Source: CAZRDB01 sp964598695 (GTDB lineage: Bacteria; Armatimonadota; Zipacnadia; UBA1398). From it: DNA of 15,292 nt. Under the pieces are notes generated by a model. That model saw nothing but the letters and a program-made list of their open reading frames with translations. It did not search any database and had not been told where the DNA came from. The stretch is from assembly GCA_964598695.1 (NCBI GenBank), contig CAZRDB010000122.1, positions 1 through 15,292 on the forward strand, written 5' to 3'. The position numbers and the translations under genes are program-made. This document shows, piece by piece, positions 5,848-13,336 of the stretch; the first letter of the stretch is position 1, and each line of letters begins with the position of its first letter.

Positions 5848-6282
5848 ATGGCGCGACTGCTCGGCAGTCATCCCGGCTCGGTCGACGCGAAGGGGCGGAT
5901 CGTGATCCCCGCGTCGCTTCGGCCTGCGCTGGGCGAGCGCGTCGTGCTCACGCGGGGGGTCGAGCCCTGCATCTGCGTCTTCCCCGAGTCGGCCTGGGAG
6001 CGGGTCGAGGCGAGCATCGCACAGCTCTCCCGTTTCGACCCCGAGTCGGCATGGATCCGCCGTGCCTTTGGCGATACGGCCGAGGAGCGCGCGATCGACG
6101 ACCAGGGACGGATCCTCCTCGGGGAGCAGCTCCGCCGCCATGCCGGCCTCGAGCGCGACGTGCTCACCGTGGGCGCGATGGACATGCTCGAGCTGTGGAA
6201 CCCCGCCACCTACCGCACCCGCCGCGAGGCGGAGGTCAGTACCGAGTGGCTCGGGCAAGTCGCGAGGAGGGTCAGCCTGTGA
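5848..6282 (+). CDS. mraZ: Transcriptional regulator MraZ
   Basis: This 144-residue protein has the normal length for the family and two tandem AbrB-like swapped-hairpin halves. Each half has the DxxxR signature: DAKGR at 13-17 within SVDAKGRIVIPASLR, and DDQGR at 84-88 within IDDQGRILLGEQLR. MraZ forms ring-shaped oligomers that bind arrays of short direct repeats and usually represses its own dcw operon. The matching array lies just upstream. The ATG at 5848 follows GGGTAGG by six bases and gives the usual N-terminus. It is the first gene of the operon and its TGA overlaps the rsmH GTG by four bases (GTGA). The loop linking the halves has a cysteine pair (CIC at 41-43), which is of no known consequence. 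Confidence 0.97.
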   Translation: MARLLGSHPGSVDAKGRIVIPASLRPALGERVVLTRGVEPCICVFPESAWERVEASIAQLSRFDPESAWIRRAFGDTAEERAIDDQGRILLGEQLRRHAGLERDVLTVGAMDMLELWNPATYRTRREAEVSTEWLGQVARRVSL

Positions 6283-7247
6283 GCGGTGACCGTCCGCACA
6301 ACCCAGTGATGCTCGTGGAGACGCTCGGCCACCTCGCCCTGCGCGAGGGCGCGGTCTGTGTCGACGCGACGTTCGGGTATGGCGGCCACAGCAGCGCGCT
6401 GTGTGAGGCCGTTGGCCCCGGCGGCACGGTGATCGGTTTCGACCGCGATCCCGACGCGCTCGCCTACGGCCGGGAGCATGTGTTGCCCGGACGACCCAAC
6501 CTCCGGCTGGTGCACGCGAACTTCGCGGAGATGGGGCGCGGGCTGGCGGAACTGGGCGTCGAGTCCGTCGATGGCGTTCTCATGGACCTCGGCGTCTCCT
6601 CGCCCCAGCTCGATCCCGAGCGCGCTCGGGGCTTCAGTTTCGAGGACGCGGGCGCCCTCGACATGCGGATGGACCCCACCCGTGGCATGGGCTTGGCCGA
6701 GCTACTGGACACGACGAGCGAGTCGGAGCTGGCGAGGATCCTCTACCACTACGGCGACGAGCGCAACTCGCGCCGGATCGCGCGGGCGGTCCTCGCCGCC
6801 CACCGTGCTCGGCCGCTCGCGAACACCGCCGAGCTGGCCGAGGTGATCCGACACGCGGCGCCGGCCCGAGGACGGGAGCGGATCGACCCCTCGACGCGCA
6901 GTCTGCTGGCCCTTCGGATCGCGGTGAACGACGAGCTGGGCAGCCTCCGGCGCGGGCTGTGGGCGGCGTTCCGTCTGCTACGCCAGGGCGGCGTGCTGGT
7001 GGTCTTGAGCTACCACTCGGGCGAGGATCGGATCGTGAAGCAGTTCCTCGCGGCGGCGGCGCGGGGCTGTGTCTGTCCCCCGCGCGTGCCGGTGTGCGTG
7101 TGCGGCCGGGCGCCGTGGGCCGAGGTCCTCTCGCGCGGGGCCGAGAGGCCTTCGGAGGAGGAAGTCGCGTCGAACCCACGCGCGCGGTCGTGCAAGCTGC
7201 GCGCCGCGCGGAGGATCGGGGAGGTGCCGTCGGATGAGGGAAGCTAG
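6279..7247 (+). CDS. rsmH: 16S rRNA (cytosine(1402)-N(4))-methyltransferase RsmH
   Basis: This 322-residue enzyme has the usual family length. It methylates N4 of C1402 in the decoding centre of 16S rRNA using S-adenosylmethionine. Family motifs appear in order: HNPVML near the start; the SAM-binding VDATFGYGGHS (28-38) and FDRDPDAL (54-61); DGVLMDLGVSSPQLD (98-112); RGFSF..AGALDMRMDP (117-132); NDEL; SYHSGEDRIVKQFL (244-257); and the cysteine-rich tail CVCPPRVPVCVCG followed by SNPRARSCKLRA. The usual HSLEDR is HSGEDR here. The start is the GTG at 6279, preceded by GAGGAGGG, which places HNPVML at residue 7 as expected. It overlaps mraZ by four bases and the FtsL-like gene by 14. This position in the dcw cluster is the usual one. 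Confidence 0.97.
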   Translation: MSGDRPHNPVMLVETLGHLALREGAVCVDATFGYGGHSSALCEAVGPGGTVIGFDRDPDALAYGREHVLPGRPNLRLVHANFAEMGRGLAELGVESVDGVLMDLGVSSPQLDPERARGFSFEDAGALDMRMDPTRGMGLAELLDTTSESELARILYHYGDERNSRRIARAVLAAHRARPLANTAELAEVIRHAAPARGRERIDPSTRSLLALRIAVNDELGSLRRGLWAAFRLLRQGGVLVVLSYHSGEDRIVKQFLAAAARGCVCPPRVPVCVCGRAPWAEVLSRGAERPSEEEVASNPRARSCKLRAARRIGEVPSDEGS

Positions 7248-7686
7248 CGTCGCGCTTGCGGGGCCGAGGGGCGCTGTGGGGCTGTGGCTGGCGCTCACGC
7301 ACAGCATGTGGGCCGTGTTGGTGGTCGTCGGGTTCGTGACCGCGCTGGCTCTTGTCTATGTGCAGGCCTACGCGCGGCTCGCACACTGCGACTACCGGTG
7401 CCGGATGCTGGAGCAGGAGGAGGGCGAGTTGCGCGCCCGCCAGCGCGAGTTGCTCGCCGATCTCGATGTGGCGCGCGAGGTCGGCCGCGTGCGCGACCGG
7501 GCCGAGGCGCTCCACCTGGTGCGACGGTCCGACGACGCGGTCCGCCAGGTGGTCGTGAACGTCGAGACCGGCCGCGAGGCCGTCGTCCCCGGGTCGGCCA
7601 ACGGCCCCGCGCCGGAGTCGTCGGAGCGGGAGATCGCCCTCGCGCGGCGGCCGCTGAGCGGCCTGAGCCTGCCGACGGGGCTGTAG
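7234..7686 (+). CDS. ftsL: FtsL-like cell division protein
   Basis: This is a 150-residue bitopic membrane protein. A short cytoplasmic N-terminus is followed by one transmembrane helix at about 26-45 (AVLVVVGFVTALALVYVQAY). A periplasmic coiled-coil segment follows at about 55-95 (MLEQEEGELRARQRELLADL, then ARE..RVRDRAEALHLV), and then a low-complexity tail. This topology and the position between rsmH and ftsI identify it as the FtsL of this cluster, since FtsL sequences are too divergent for motif matching. FtsL forms the FtsQLB complex that activates FtsW and FtsI. The ATG at 7234 has GGGGAGG nine bases upstream and lies inside the end of rsmH, implying coupling. Two cysteines (HCDYRC) just outside the membrane are unusual and could form a disulfide. 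Confidence 0.8.
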   Translation: MREASVALAGPRGAVGLWLALTHSMWAVLVVVGFVTALALVYVQAYARLAHCDYRCRMLEQEEGELRARQRELLADLDVAREVGRVRDRAEALHLVRRSDDAVRQVVVNVETGREAVVPGSANGPAPESSEREIALARRPLSGLSLPTGL

Positions 7687-7719
7687 CGGGCGACAGGAGA
7701 GGCGAGGAGGGGCCCGAAC

Positions 7720-9446
7720 ATGGTGCGGACCATGGCGATCGCAGACGTCGTGCAGTACCGTTGCATCCGGCTCTTCCGCGTGCTGACCATCCTCGGGCTC
7801 GCCCTCATCGCTTGCCGCCTGTTCGCGGTCCAGGTGCTGAGTCACAAACACTATGAAGAGGAAGCGCGCAACCTGGTCGAGCGCCACCGGGTGCTGGCCG
7901 CGGAGCGCGGCACGATCTGCGACCGGCGGGGCCGCGAGATGGCGACCGACCGACCCGCGCTCAACGTGTACGTGCGGCCCAAAGACCTGACCGACCCGCT
8001 CCGCACGGCGGCCGATCTCGGGGCGGCACTCGAGATCGACCCGGCGACGGTCACACAGGCGATGAGCGGCGGGCGCGAAGGTCCCGTCGTGATCGCTCGG
8101 GCGGCCAACGCCTCGGCGCACGAGGCGCTGCGGGAGATCGGGACGCGCGAGCCCAAGGGGCTGATCGTTGAGCCGATCCGCCGCCGGGTCTACCCGCAGG
8201 GCAGCATCGCCGCCGATCTGATCGGTTTCGTGGGACGCGAGCACAAGGGCCTCGAGGGGCTCGAGCACTCGATGGAGCATCGGCTGCATGGCCGCAGCGG
8301 GCTGGCGGTGGGGGAGGTCGATGTCTTCGGCGGCCGGATCGAGCACCGGACGGAGACGATCCAGGAGCCGCAGGACGGGGACACGATCTGGCTGACGATC
8401 GACTCGGAGCTGCAGGCCGTCTGCCAGCAGAAGCTCGGGGAGGCCGTGGAGCAGTGCGGGGGGACCGACGGCTACGCGATCGTGATGCAGGCGAAGACGG
8501 GCCGGGTACTGGCGGCCTGCGACTCGCCGACCTTCGACCTCACCCGATGGTCGGACGCCAAGAGCGACCTGTGGCGCCCGGGCTTCTCGACGTGGACCTT
8601 CGAGCCGGGCTCGACGATGAAGCCGCTCACGTTCGCGATGGCGCTCAACGAGGGCGTGATCGGCGCCAATGAGACATTCACCTGCGACGGGGTCGAGAAG
8701 GTGGCCGACCGCACGATCAAGTGCCACTCGCCCTCGGGCGGCCACGGGCGGCTGGGGGTATCGGGCGTGCTTCGCGTCTCCTGCAACGACGCCTCGGCCC
8801 AGGTCGGAGTCCGGGCCGGAGCCAAGAGACTCTCAGGGCTGTTCGAGTCGCTGGGTTTCACCCAGTCGCCCACCGATGAGATCCAGGCGCAGTATCAGCT
8901 TCTGCCCGCATACCTGGGTCCGACCTGGTGTGCCAACGCGGCGTTCGGGCAGGGGATCTCGATCACGCCCCTCCACCTGACGGCCGCATTCGCGACGCTC
9001 GCCAATGGCGGCAGGCTGGTCCGGCCGGAGTTCATCGAGGCCGTGACCGGTTCGGACGGAAGGCGCGTGGAACGGCAGCCCCTTGCCGGGCGGCAGGTCT
9101 TCCGCCGCGAGGTGGCCGACCTGATCTGCCGGTACTTGATCGAGACCGTCGAGGCCAACGACGGCACGGGCCGCGAGGCGGCGATCCCCGNNNNNNNNNN
9201 GTGCGCGTCGCGGGCAAGACGGGCACCGCTGAGATCCCCTCGCCCTCGGGCGGTTACCTGCCCGATCGCTACGTGGTCTCGTTCGTGGGCGTTCTGCCGG
9301 CCGACCGCCCGGAGTGGGTCGTCACGGTGGTCATCAACCAGCCAAGCTCCGGCAACGCCTGGGGTGGTACTATAGCCGCGCCGGCCTTTCGGGAGATCGC
9401 CAAGAGCACGTGCAAGATCCTCGGGACGCCCGGCAAATCGGACTGA
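7720..9446 (+). CDS. ftsI: Peptidoglycan transpeptidase FtsI (PBP3-like), interrupted by an assembly gap
   Basis: This is a class B penicillin-binding protein that cross-links septal peptidoglycan. A transmembrane anchor lies at about 24-45 (VLTILGLALIACRLFAVQVL). The pedestal follows, with the family stretch ERGTICDRRGREMATDRPA (about 63-81). The transpeptidase domain has the catalytic SxxK as STMK (Ser298, Lys301), the SxN motif as SCN (354-356) and KTGTAE after the gap. There is no PASTA domain. Ten N (9191-9200) interrupt the gene and change the apparent frame. The frame resumes at VRVAGKTG and ends at 9446. The true missing length must be 2 modulo 3, and adding only 2 bases would restore AAIPGVRVAGKTGTA, giving about 572 residues, a normal length. 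The ATG at 7720 has GGAGGGG upstream. An in-frame ATG at 7732 is less well placed. Confidence 0.95.
9191..9200. other. Assembly gap (10 N) inside ftsI
   Basis: Ten consecutive N lie just upstream of the KTG motif codons. The coding frame differs by two bases on the two sides, so the placeholder does not represent the real length. By comparison with FtsI proteins such as E. coli PBP3 (AAIKGYRIAIKTGTA), the spacing fits if two bases are missing. Confidence 0.95.
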
Positions 9447-9459
9447 GGGAGCGCAGCCA

Positions 9460-10971
9460 ATGGTCGAACGCGCGCGTGTGGACCTGGGGGCGATTCTCGA
9501 TCTACTCGGCGCCGAGGCGCTCGAGAGCCGTGGGGCGCCCGAGACGCCGGTCGCCGGGGTGACCCACGACAGCCGCGAGGTCGAGCCGGGGATGCTGTAC
9601 CTCGCGATCCCGGGGGCGCGGTTCGACGGCCATGCGTTCCTCGCGGACGCGCGGGCGCGTGGGGCCTCGGCGGCGATCGTTCAGGGCACGGAGCGCATGG
9701 CCGAGGTTCCCGACGGGATGGCGGCGATCGCAGTGGGCGAGACGCGGCGGGTGATGTCGCGGATCGCGGCCGCGGCCTACGGCACACCGTCGTGCGCGCT
9801 GGACCTGATCGGCGTGACGGGCACCAACGGCAAGAGTTCCACCTGCTACCTGCTCGACAGCATCGCCCGCGCCGCCGGGAAGCGCTCCGGTCTCTTCACC
9901 ACGCTGGAGATTCGGCTGCCGAGCGGCACGAGCCAGACGGCCGGTCGCACGACGCCCGAGGCGACCACGCTGCAGCACTGGCTGCGCGCGATGGCGAACG
10001 ACGGAGCCGATCAGGTCGCGATGGAGGTCTCCTCCCACGCGCTGGACCTGGACCGCGTCGGCTGCACCGAGTTCGCGGGCATCGTCTTCAGCAACCTCAC
10101 GCAGGACCACCTCGACTGGCACGGGACGATGGAGAACTACTTCCGGTCGAAGGCGACGCTGTTCACGCGCGCGGTCTACGGCCGCGAGAGCTGCGTCGGC
10201 GCCGTGAACGTCGATGACGAGTACGGCCGCCGGCTGGTGGAGCTGGCCGAGTGTCGGGTGGTGGCCTACGCGATGGAGGCCGATGCCGAGGTGACGGCCC
10301 GAGAGGTCCATCTCGCCTCCGACCACACGCGGTTCATCCTGTGCACGCCCGAGTGGGAGGCGCCCGTCCGGCTGCGGCTGCTGGGCCGGTTCGCGGCATG
10401 GAACGCGCTCTCGGCCGCCGCGCTCGAGTGGGGCCGAGGTCGGGCGGTGGAGCAGATCGTGGCGGGGCTCGAGGGCCTCGCGGCCGTGCCGGGCCGCCTC
10501 GAGCGCGTGCCGTGCGAGGGCGGGCCGACCGTGCTGGTCGACTACGCCCACACCCCGGGCTCCCTGGTTTCGGTGCTGGAATCCGTGCGCGAGTTCGCGC
10601 GCGGCCGTGTGCTCTGCGTCTTCGGCTGCGGCGGCGACCGCGACAACAGCAAGCGCCCGCTGATGGGGCGGGCTGTCGCCGAGGCGGCCGACATCCCGAT
10701 CGTGACCTCCGACAACCCACGCTCCGAGGATCCGGAGGCGATCCTCGACATGATCGAGCCGGGTCTCGCGGGCACGGAGCACCTTCGGATCGCCGACCGC
10801 CGCGCCGCGATTCACCGCGCGGTCGAGTTGGCGACGGCCGACGACCTGGTGCTCATCGCCGGCAAGGGCCACGAGACGTACCAGGAGGCGCGGGGCGCGA
10901 CGATCCACTTCGACGATCGCGAGGTCGCGGCCGAGGCCCTGGCGGAGTGGCGGGGCGGAGGCGCGCGATGA
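9460..10971 (+). CDS. murE: UDP-MurNAc-L-Ala-D-Glu:meso-diaminopimelate ligase MurE
   Basis: This 503-residue cytoplasmic ATP-dependent ligase adds the third residue of the peptidoglycan stem. The N-terminal domain (1-110) binds the UDP-MurNAc dipeptide. The central ATPase domain has the P-loop TGTNGKSS (120-127), a TTPEATT segment, MEVSSHALDLDRV, and SNLTQDHLDWHG. Lys231 in YFRSKATLF is in the position of the carbamylated lysine. The C-terminal domain has VDYAHTPGSL, GCGGDRDNSKRPLM and DNPR at 418-421. DNPR is the signature of meso-diaminopimelate-specific enzymes, as opposed to lysine-adding MurE, so the wall is predicted to be mDAP-type. The ATG at 9460 follows GAGGGAG, 13 bases after the ftsI stop. 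Its TGA overlaps the murF ATG (ATGA). Confidence 0.97.
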   Translation: MVERARVDLGAILDLLGAEALESRGAPETPVAGVTHDSREVEPGMLYLAIPGARFDGHAFLADARARGASAAIVQGTERMAEVPDGMAAIAVGETRRVMSRIAAAAYGTPSCALDLIGVTGTNGKSSTCYLLDSIARAAGKRSGLFTTLEIRLPSGTSQTAGRTTPEATTLQHWLRAMANDGADQVAMEVSSHALDLDRVGCTEFAGIVFSNLTQDHLDWHGTMENYFRSKATLFTRAVYGRESCVGAVNVDDEYGRRLVELAECRVVAYAMEADAEVTAREVHLASDHTRFILCTPEWEAPVRLRLLGRFAAWNALSAAALEWGRGRAVEQIVAGLEGLAAVPGRLERVPCEGGPTVLVDYAHTPGSLVSVLESVREFARGRVLCVFGCGGDRDNSKRPLMGRAVAEAADIPIVTSDNPRSEDPEAILDMIEPGLAGTEHLRIADRRAAIHRAVELATADDLVLIAGKGHETYQEARGATIHFDDREVAAEALAEWRGGGAR

Positions 10972-12350
10972 CCCCCAGGAGCGTCGCCCGGTTCGCGGAT
11001 CTCGTCGGCGGGGCGCTCCGGGGCGACCCGGGCGCCACGGTGACGGGGGCCTGCACCGATTCGCGCCGCGTCGCCCCGGGCGACGCGTTCTTCGCGATCC
11101 GCGGTGAGAACGTCGATGGCCACGACTACTGCACGGCGGCCCTGGAGCGCGCCGCGGCCTGCGTGGTCGTCGAGCGCCCCCTGGACCTCGCGGGGCCGCA
11201 GGTCGTGGTCTCGGATGCCGTTGCGGCGATGGGCGCCATGGCGCGCGGCCTCGTGCGCGAGCTGGACCTCCCGATCCTGGCGCTCACGGGCAGCGTCGGC
11301 AAGACCACGACGCGCGAGTTGCTGGCCGCGGTCCTCCGCGAGAGCACCGTCCCGGCCGTGGCGGGCGAGAACCTCAACACGGAGATCGGCGTGCCGCTGG
11401 CACTGGCGCGCGTCGAGCCGGGGAGCCGCGTCCTGGTCCTGGAGTACGCGATGCGCGGCCTCGGGCAGATCCGCTATCTCGCGGAGATCGCGCCGCCGCG
11501 CGTCTCGGCGGTGCTGAACGTCCGTTCCTCGCACATCGAGATCCTCGGGAGCCGCGACGCGATCGCCGCGGCGAAGGCGGAGATCCTCGAGTGTACGCTC
11601 CCGGACGGTGTCTGCTGCGTGAACCGGGACGATGACTACGCCGAGTGGCTGATCGGTCGGGCGAATGCGCCGGTGCTGACCTTCGGTACGGGGCCCGAGG
11701 CCGAGGTGCGCGCCGAGGACATCGTGGCCGGCCCGACGGAGACGCGGTTCACGCTACGGTACGGCGGCGAGGCCGGGCGGGTGCGGATCCCCGTCCCCGG
11801 CGCACACCTGGTGGAGAACGCGCTGTGCGCCGCCGCGATGGCGATCGCCGCCGGGTACGGCGCGCTGGAGTCGATCGCGCGGGGAATCGAGGCTTTCGAG
11901 CCGGGCGCCCACCGGGGCCAGGCCGTCGCAGGCCGCGATGGGATCGTGATCCTGGACGACTGCTACAACGCGGCCCCGGACTCGATGCGCGCGGCGCTTG
12001 CGGTGCTCGCCGCGCACGATGCGGGCGGTGGCCGGCGGGTGGCCGTCCTGGGCGACATGCTGGAGCTGGGCGGGCGCGCCGAGCCGGAACACGCGGCGAT
12101 TGGCGCTCTCGCGGCCGAGGCGGGCCTGGGCCTGCTGGTGACGGTGGGCGCGCGCGCGCGCGGAATCGCGGCCGCGGCATGCGAGGCAGGCCTCGCCGAG
12201 GAGCGGATCGCGACGTTTGACGACGCTCCCGGGGTGCTCGCGAACCTCGAGTCGCTCGTGCGGCCGGGCGACGTGGTTCTCGTGAAGGCGAGCCGGGGGA
12301 TTCGGCTCGAGCGGATCGTGGAGGCGCTGCGCGAGGAGGCTCGGCCATGA
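10968..12350 (+). CDS. murF: UDP-MurNAc-tripeptide:D-Ala-D-Ala ligase MurF
   Basis: This 460-residue ligase adds D-Ala-D-Ala to the UDP-MurNAc tripeptide, the last cytoplasmic step of stem assembly. The N-terminal domain has TDSRRVAPGDAFFAIRG, typical of MurE/MurF substrate binding. The ATPase domain has LTGSVGKTTTREL (Lys112 in the P-loop), GENLNTEIGVPLAL, EYAMRGLGQI, and SSHIEILGSRDAIAAAKAEI. The C-terminal domain has LDDCYNAAPDSMRAAL, VLGDMLELG and VKASRGIRLE. In LDDCYNAAPDSM the family's usual 'YNANP' is YNAAP. The length is normal. The start is fixed by the four-base overlap with murE, and the gene overlaps mraY by four bases (ATGA). It feeds MraY encoded directly downstream. Confidence 0.97.
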   Translation: MTPRSVARFADLVGGALRGDPGATVTGACTDSRRVAPGDAFFAIRGENVDGHDYCTAALERAAACVVVERPLDLAGPQVVVSDAVAAMGAMARGLVRELDLPILALTGSVGKTTTRELLAAVLRESTVPAVAGENLNTEIGVPLALARVEPGSRVLVLEYAMRGLGQIRYLAEIAPPRVSAVLNVRSSHIEILGSRDAIAAAKAEILECTLPDGVCCVNRDDDYAEWLIGRANAPVLTFGTGPEAEVRAEDIVAGPTETRFTLRYGGEAGRVRIPVPGAHLVENALCAAAMAIAAGYGALESIARGIEAFEPGAHRGQAVAGRDGIVILDDCYNAAPDSMRAALAVLAAHDAGGGRRVAVLGDMLELGGRAEPEHAAIGALAAEAGLGLLVTVGARARGIAAAACEAGLAEERIATFDDAPGVLANLESLVRPGDVVLVKASRGIRLERIVEALREEARP

Positions 12351-13336
12351 GCGCCCCAGCAGTGGCAGCGGCCGTGGCCTTTGGCGTGGCGGTCGTCGCG
12401 GCGCTCGTTGCGGGCGGGCCGGCGATTGCCTGGCTGCGGCGCGGCGGCTTCGCGGGGAAGGTGCGCGAGGACACGCCGGAGTCGCACCAGCGCAAGACGG
12501 GCACGCCGTCGATGGGCGGGATCTTCCTGGTGCCGGCGCTGCTGGCAGGGATGGTCGCCGGGGGCCGCACGAGCGCCGTCTCGCTCGGAGTGGCGGGCGC
12601 GACGCTGTGCTTCGCGTTCGTCGGTTCGCTCGATGACATCGCCAAGGCGCGCCGTCGGTCCGGCCGAGGGGTGATGGCCCGCACGAAGCTCGCGGGGCAG
12701 ATCGTCATCAGCGCGGGCGTGGCGGCCTACGGTCTACTGGTTCTCGACCGTGAGGGCCACGTCGGCCCGCTTGCGCTCGGGCTGGGAGGGGCGATCGTCT
12801 GGGCTTTCTGGACGATCTGGACGACGAACACGACCAACCTCACCGACGGCCTGGACGGCCTCGCGTCCGGGCTCACGCTGCTCGCCGCCGGACCATTCCT
12901 CGTGCGCGCGCTGCTGCGTGAAGACGCGGGCGGAACGGCTGCGGCGGCGGCGCTGATGGGAGCCTGCCTCGGCTTCCTCGTCTACAACCGGCGGCCGGCG
13001 CGGGTCTGGATGGGCGACACGGGCTCGCTGGGGCTGGGAGGAGCCTTGGCGGCACTCTCCGTATACACGGGCGGCGAGTGGCTGCTCCTGGTGGCGGGGC
13101 TGCCGTTCATGCTGGAGGGGCTCTCCGTGGTCATCCAGGTCGCCGTCTTCCAGACCACCAAGCGCATCCGGAAGACCCCGGAGGGGCGTCGCTTCTTCCG
13201 GAAAGCCCCTCTCCACCACCATTTCGAGGAAGGCGGAGCGACCGAGGGCCGTGTGGTCCTCGGCTTCTGGGCGTTCGGCCTGATCTGCGCGTTGGCGGGA
13301 ACGGCGCTCGTCGTGCTGGAGCAAGGAGTGAGATGA
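12347..13336 (+). CDS. mraY: Phospho-N-acetylmuramoyl-pentapeptide-transferase MraY
   Basis: This 329-residue polytopic membrane enzyme makes lipid I by transferring phospho-MurNAc-pentapeptide from UDP to undecaprenyl phosphate. Conserved loops are all present: SHQRKTGTPSMGG (46-58), SLDDIAKA with the Asp95-Asp96 pair, NLTDGLDGLASG (163-174), YNRRPARVWMGDTGSLGLGG (212-231) and the histidine motif PLHHHFE (287-293). About ten hydrophobic helices separate them. In many homologues a tryptophan follows HHHFE a few residues later, and here the stretch reads HHHFEEGGATEGRVV without it. The start overlaps the murF stop, and its TGA overlaps or abuts the murD start. Confidence 0.97.
   Translation: MSAPAVAAAVAFGVAVVAALVAGGPAIAWLRRGGFAGKVREDTPESHQRKTGTPSMGGIFLVPALLAGMVAGGRTSAVSLGVAGATLCFAFVGSLDDIAKARRRSGRGVMARTKLAGQIVISAGVAAYGLLVLDREGHVGPLALGLGGAIVWAFWTIWTTNTTNLTDGLDGLASGLTLLAAGPFLVRALLREDAGGTAAAAALMGACLGFLVYNRRPARVWMGDTGSLGLGGALAALSVYTGGEWLLLVAGLPFMLEGLSVVIQVAVFQTTKRIRKTPEGRRFFRKAPLHHHFEEGGATEGRVVLGFWAFGLICALAGTALVVLEQGVR

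Noticed and set aside
6634..8745. 703-codon - strand open frame opposite rsmH, ftsL and ftsI
   Set aside because: It is antisense to three well-identified dcw genes, has biased composition and no recognisable domain.
9191..9200. ftsI as a frameshifted pseudogene
   Set aside because: The frame change coincides exactly with a run of N and all catalytic motifs are present on either side, so an assembly gap explains it.
9502..10908. 468-codon - strand open frame opposite murE
   Set aside because: It is a mirror of the murE codons in a GC-rich background, with no start signals or family motifs.
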